Assembly (NCBI RefSeq): GCF_036711975.1
Contig: NC_091971.1
Span: forward strand, 2,673,501 to 2,737,500
Reading direction: 5' to 3'
From: Onthophagus taurus
Lineage: Eukaryota > Arthropoda > Insecta > Coleoptera > Scarabaeidae
DNA length: 64,000 bases
Part shown: positions 62,701 to 64,000 of the stretch, piece after piece
How positions within the stretch are numbered: the stretch's first letter is position 1
How the letters are laid out: each line of letters starts with the position of its first letter
Notes under the pieces: generated by a model
The model's database searches: none
What the model saw: the letters and a program-made list of their open reading frames with translations, nothing else
Told to the model about the DNA's origin: nothing
Position numbers and translations under genes: made by a program

Positions 62701-63473
62701 TGCTATGCGGAAATTGATCCTAAAATAAATTTGTTAATAAATTCTAACCATTTTTTATTGTTTCAGATGTTAAAATCATGTAGAAAACTGAGTATGACCG
62801 TAAAATCACCAACGTTATCCGGTGGATTTGGTGTAATGGGTGGATGTAGTTGGCATACAAGACAAACGTGTTCGTGGATGGATCGTCAGGGAAGACCCGT
62901 TTCGCCACCCTTAGAATATAGCAGAGGGGGTCAAATACCGCCTCAAAGATACGGTTACGGAAGATCATCAAGTAAAGATAGAACGGTACGAAGGGTAAGT
63001 TATTCAAAGTAATTTAACAACTCGTAGACAAACACATTTAAAATTTATGCAATTTTCCCCTTTTTGTCGTCTTTATTAATTAAACCGCATTCTTACTATT
63101 CTTAGTATATGCAAGGGTAAATTCATTTTGTCGCAACTCGAACTATTCCGCCTTGATAAAAGGAGTTTGTTGAAAGTGGTCGAAGTAAATTGACTTTTAC
63201 TCGAACAATGCACCGAGAATTCTAAAACGTTGAATTTCTCCGGTTTGTTCTACATCTTGAAATTTTAAGAAAACACTTTGATCTTGTTTTTTTTTTTGGA
63301 TAATAAGAAAACCAAAGATATATTTTAATTAATAATTTCTTTTACAGGTTGATTTATGCATAGAACCTGGACAAAGCTTAGGATTGATGATTAGAGGTGG
63401 TGTGGAGTACAACTTAGGAATTTTTATAACGGGTGTTGACAAGGATTCGGTCGCCGACAGAGCTGGGTTGATG
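44742..63473 (+). CDS. dysc: Whirlin homologue (dyschronic), PDZ scaffold; 5' part, runs off the window
   Basis: Five phase-consistent coding exons: 44742-45129 (exon starts 44695), 47161-47466, 48087-48217, 62767-62994 and 63348-63473. They give 393 codons, with more expected beyond 64000. The first exon is Gly/Ser/Pro-rich and low-complexity. PDZ1 (about residues 205-290) reads TITMVRDPADGTHGFGICVK, then GVGVYISRVEEGSVAERAGL and PGDSILEVNGTPF. Next comes the whirlin-like linker CSWMDRQGRPVSPPLEYSRG. PDZ2 begins VDLCIEPGQSLGLMIRGG and is cut at DKDSVADRAGLM. Whirlin organises membrane and cytoskeletal complexes; fly dysc is known for roles in circadian output and synapses. I chose ATG 44742 as the first ATG in frame after the acceptor; upstream exons may exist. 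Intron 3 (14.5 kb) holds four transposon insertions. Confidence 0.9.
45130..45690. other. dysc intron, before array 3
   Basis: AT-rich intronic DNA from the donor GTAACA at 45130. No gene or transposon end was seen. Confidence 0.6.
45705..47100. repeat. Palindromic satellite array 3 in a dysc intron
   Basis: About ten units. Several are near-perfect inverted repeats of about 90 bp: ACTAACACTAGACCTAGAAC..GAAACATTCGGATTTAGCCGT, centre ACGTCTCTTTAGA, then CGGCTAAACCCGAATGTTTC..CTAGTTCTAG.TCTAGTGTTAGT. The array stops only about 60 bp before the 3' splice site of the dysc exon at 47161. Because it is intronic, it must be transcribed with the gene. Confidence 0.92.
47467..48086. other. dysc intron 2
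   Basis: From donor GTAAAT to acceptor CCGCAG. Short GA-rich tract near 47905. No gene recognised. Confidence 0.6.
48218..49430. other. dysc intron 3, 5' part with a small TIR-like element
   Basis: Starts at GTAAGT. At 48484-48657 a short segment bounded by TACAGGGTGATT and ATTATCCTGTA, with TA at the edges, looks like a tiny Tc1/mariner-type MITE. Termini match only partly. The remaining DNA shows nothing else. Confidence 0.4.
49438..49770. repeat. Minisatellite of about 20-bp units
   Basis: Imperfect tandem repeats of AGAAGACTAGATACTGCTT(AC). A larger block recurs about 190 bp apart: GACTAGATACTGCTTGCAAA near 49469 and GACTAGATACTGCTTACAAA near 49657. No coding role is apparent. Confidence 0.8.
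49771..52682. other. dysc intron 3, middle
   Basis: No exon or transposon was recognised. CpG-richer patches lie at 50600-50830 and 51520-51790, including a small hairpin ACTTAATG/CATTAAGT near 50662. Open frames here are short and lack motifs. Confidence 0.4.
52687..54910 (-). mobile_element. piggyBac-like element, ends intact, gene broken
   Basis: The 15-bp inverted ends CCCAGATATGCCTAA (52687) and TTAGGCATATCTGGG (to 54910) match perfectly. TTAA precedes the left end, and ATAA (a one-base variant) follows the right end, as expected for piggyBac target duplication. A second inverted motif, CCGTCCTA.ATGTAG.ACATT, lies inside each end. Confidence 0.9.
52866..54457 (-). pseudogene. piggyBac transposase, broken
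   Basis: The C-terminal 339 residues are open (53885-52866). They carry the three catalytic aspartates (SVDEAMVPYYGRHS, LFFDNFFTS, NMGGVDRSDQ) and a terminal cysteine-rich domain (CAHC...CAKCDIGVHTKC). Upstream, two acidic N-terminal pieces (54457-54200, 54182-53979) and ILSGYMQVPRRRMFWERGKD in another frame are separated by stops and frameshifts. The segment between MITEA and the open frame is missing about 80 residues. It is therefore a dead copy. Confidence 0.9.
54911..55205. other. dysc intronic spacer with polypurine tract
   Basis: An almost pure purine tract (about 55063-55190; AAAAGAGAGAGGACAGAAC-like) on the plus strand. No gene. Confidence 0.6.
55206..55770 (-). pseudogene. LINE reverse-transcriptase C-terminal fragment
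   Basis: The minus strand reads STKLKIQLFDTLVLSMFNYG, then GIKRWEHIY, IPLPDSLKRLSCKIFKI and ELKKLLLNQQNG in different frames. This is the arrangement at the end of a non-LTR retrotransposon ORF2. It is distinct from the LINE in the Crat intron, and is 5'-truncated and frameshifted. Confidence 0.65.
55771..55848. repeat. Isolated half-unit of the palindromic satellite
   Basis: AACTAGAACTAACACTAGAC then AGTTTCGGGTTTAGCCGTACGTCTTCAGA, one arm of the array unit ending at the symmetry axis. It lies between the LINE fragment and the DD41D transposon. Confidence 0.8.
55881..57201 (+). mobile_element. Tc1/mariner element of the DD41D type, apparently complete
   Basis: Length 1321 bp. The inverted ends begin CAGGGTGCGGCAAAA.GATAGG (left from 55881, right ending CCGCACCCTG at 57201). 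They are flanked by TA on both sides (55879-55880, 57202-57203). One intact transposase ORF fills the interior. Intact ends, target duplication and ORF suggest a recent insertion into dysc intron 3. Confidence 0.93.
55980..57086 (+). CDS. DD41D Tc1/mariner transposase
   Basis: Intact 368-residue ORF. Two N-terminal helix-turn-helix regions (about 15-60 and 80-125, with TGRPRTVTTPENV and LGISDRSVRRILH) bind the ends. The catalytic triad is D164 (MSSDEAHFHLSG), D259 (WFQQDGATSHT) and D301 (SPDLSPCDFFLWGYLK). The 41-residue spacing from the second to the third aspartate places it in the DD41D group, which includes 'rosa'-type elements. No disabling change is seen. The start at 55980 is the first ATG; the second Met (residue 8) is also possible. 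Confidence 0.93.
   Translation: MQLSVNDMAWSGVHRAFVVEEYNRNRESVIATQRAFRNQFDVGRHGAVPDGRTIHRWVLHFRDTSSALKRKSTGRPRTVTTPENVNAVSVSVQQSPRRSARKHAAALGISDRSVRRILHKSLQMHPYKMMVVQELNERDFETRTNSCRDILQNIPRGAVFMSSDEAHFHLSGTVNKQNFRYWSVNNPQELHERPLHSPKVTVWCSISELGVWGPYFFEEDGITVTVNGDRYLDMLNNFLRPKLNDLNDNQRENLWFQQDGATSHTTRRSLNLLQEMFPNKVVSLRGDVGWPPRSPDLSPCDFFLWGYLKSRVFTHRPRTLEELKAAIRQQIAAIPQEMNHRVMTRFRENLQECIDNNGRHLKDIIFKK
57204..59675. other. dysc intron 3, between transposons
   Basis: No exon, RNA gene or further transposon was recognised. A (CA)n run lies near 58277. The rest is AT-rich. Confidence 0.5.
59684..62131 (+). mobile_element. hAT element (Buster/ZBED-like), decayed
   Basis: Termini TAGTGTTTCTCAACC (59684) and GGTTGAGAAACGCTG (to 62131) are the hAT inverted ends. 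They are flanked by TCCTAGAA (59676-59683) and TCTTAGAA (62132-62139), an 8-bp target duplication with one difference. The element inserted into dysc intron 3. Confidence 0.92.
60046..61925 (+). pseudogene. hAT transposase with BED zinc finger, frameshifted
   Basis: It starts MDQWLKFGTLKNRK. It then carries a BED-type finger (PECVVCGEVLS...MKPSLLSRHLQTKH, 60245-60340), the VDESTDVAQFAVLMV segment (60690), CTDGGKS, HRQALASK, LLLHTEVRWLSRGKVL, and the C-terminal dimerisation region ending VERASSSYTYLKNKYRN. These are in hAT order but spread over at least four frameshifts (near 60188, 60690, 60930 and 61400). It is therefore inactive. The sequence is closest in style to Buster/ZBED5-like transposases. 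Confidence 0.9.
62140..62766. other. dysc intron 3, 3' end
   Basis: AT-rich intron sequence ending in the acceptor TTGTTTCAG at 62766. Nothing else seen. Confidence 0.6.
62995..63347. other. dysc intron 4
   Basis: Short intron, GTAAGT to TTTTACAG. No other feature. Confidence 0.75.
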
Positions 63474-64000
63474 GTAAATATTTAATATATCGTGAAATTT
63501 ATAAACACAGGGTTCATGAATAACTCGCATCGTTTATTGACTGGCACTTTCTTTTTATTTGTTATTATTTGAAATTGAACCTTCCGATTTTGATTCAAAT
63601 CGTTGCAAATTGGAATAAAAGTTGAAAATATCGCGCGGTGATATTAAATGGAAAATTGGGGTGGAATCGGGCACACGGAAAAGGTTGGTGGTAGCGTTAG
63701 GTGACGTGGCATCGATTACTGCTTTGGCCCCCTTAAAAGGGAAGCATTTACCACACCCACTTATTTCACCGTTTTCGACTATTTCCTTTACGTTGCTTTT
63801 TCGATGGGAAATTTTCAGTTCAATCTGTTCCGGTTACATTAAAATCCACTTTATCTTTCACTTACAAATTCATATCGAAACATTACAACTCTATTAAAAA
63901 TCTATTTACTATATTCGAATACATATTAAAATACAGAACATCGGGTTTACATATTACTTGGATTTTGGAAATGTATGGAGAAAAAGGAGTTACAGATAAC
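63474..64000. other. dysc intron 5 (start), runs off the window
   Basis: Begins GTAAAT after the PDZ2 exon. A 91-codon open frame near 63622 lacks motifs and was not called. Confidence 0.6.

Overview
This is nuclear DNA from an insect. It is AT-rich, its genes have short exons separated by introns of about 60 bp to 14 kb, and the genes are arthropod homologues. Transposons of at least eight families fill the introns and intergenic space. The order cannot be fixed from sequence alone; a beetle would fit, but that is a guess.

Layout. (1) 436-1057 (+): Arpc5, a subunit of the Arp2/3 actin-nucleating complex, with what looks like a minor-spliceosome (U12, AT-AC) intron. (2) 1435-6277 (-): carnitine O-acetyltransferase, nine coding exons and 628 codons. 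One 2.6-kb intron holds a foldback repeat and a decayed LINE. (3) 6857-7604 (-): the N-terminal Xaa-Pro-Lys methyltransferase Ntmt, two exons. (4) 8497-25473 (+): Rgl, a Ral guanine nucleotide exchange factor (REM, CDC25 and RA domains). It has a 9.7-kb first intron and an in-phase candidate alternative first exon near 12.2 kb. Two copies of one inverted-repeat element flank exons 2 and 3 in opposite orientation. (5) 26-44 kb: a repeat-dominated interval. It has two arrays of a palindromic satellite, a palindromic MITE, an apparently intact Tc5/pogo-like transposon with about 640-bp inverted ends, two decayed mariners, a Penelope-like retroelement fragment, and a possible decayed myosin-motor fragment. 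(6) 44742 to beyond the right edge (+): the whirlin homologue (dyschronic, dysc), a PDZ scaffold with five coding exons in the window. Its introns carry a third satellite array, a broken piggyBac, a LINE fragment, an intact DD41D Tc1/mariner element and a broken hAT element.

The five host genes are unrelated in function (actin nucleation, acyl-carnitine metabolism, protein N-terminal methylation, Ras-to-Ral signalling, PDZ scaffolding), so no operon-like system is present. The most distinctive content is structural: the AT-AC intron in Arpc5, the satellite whose unit is a long cruciform-forming inverted repeat, inverted elements placed so they could pair across Rgl exons, and two DNA transposons with intact reading frames and intact ends.

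Exon borders were inferred by reading splice sites and family similarity by eye. No database search was possible.
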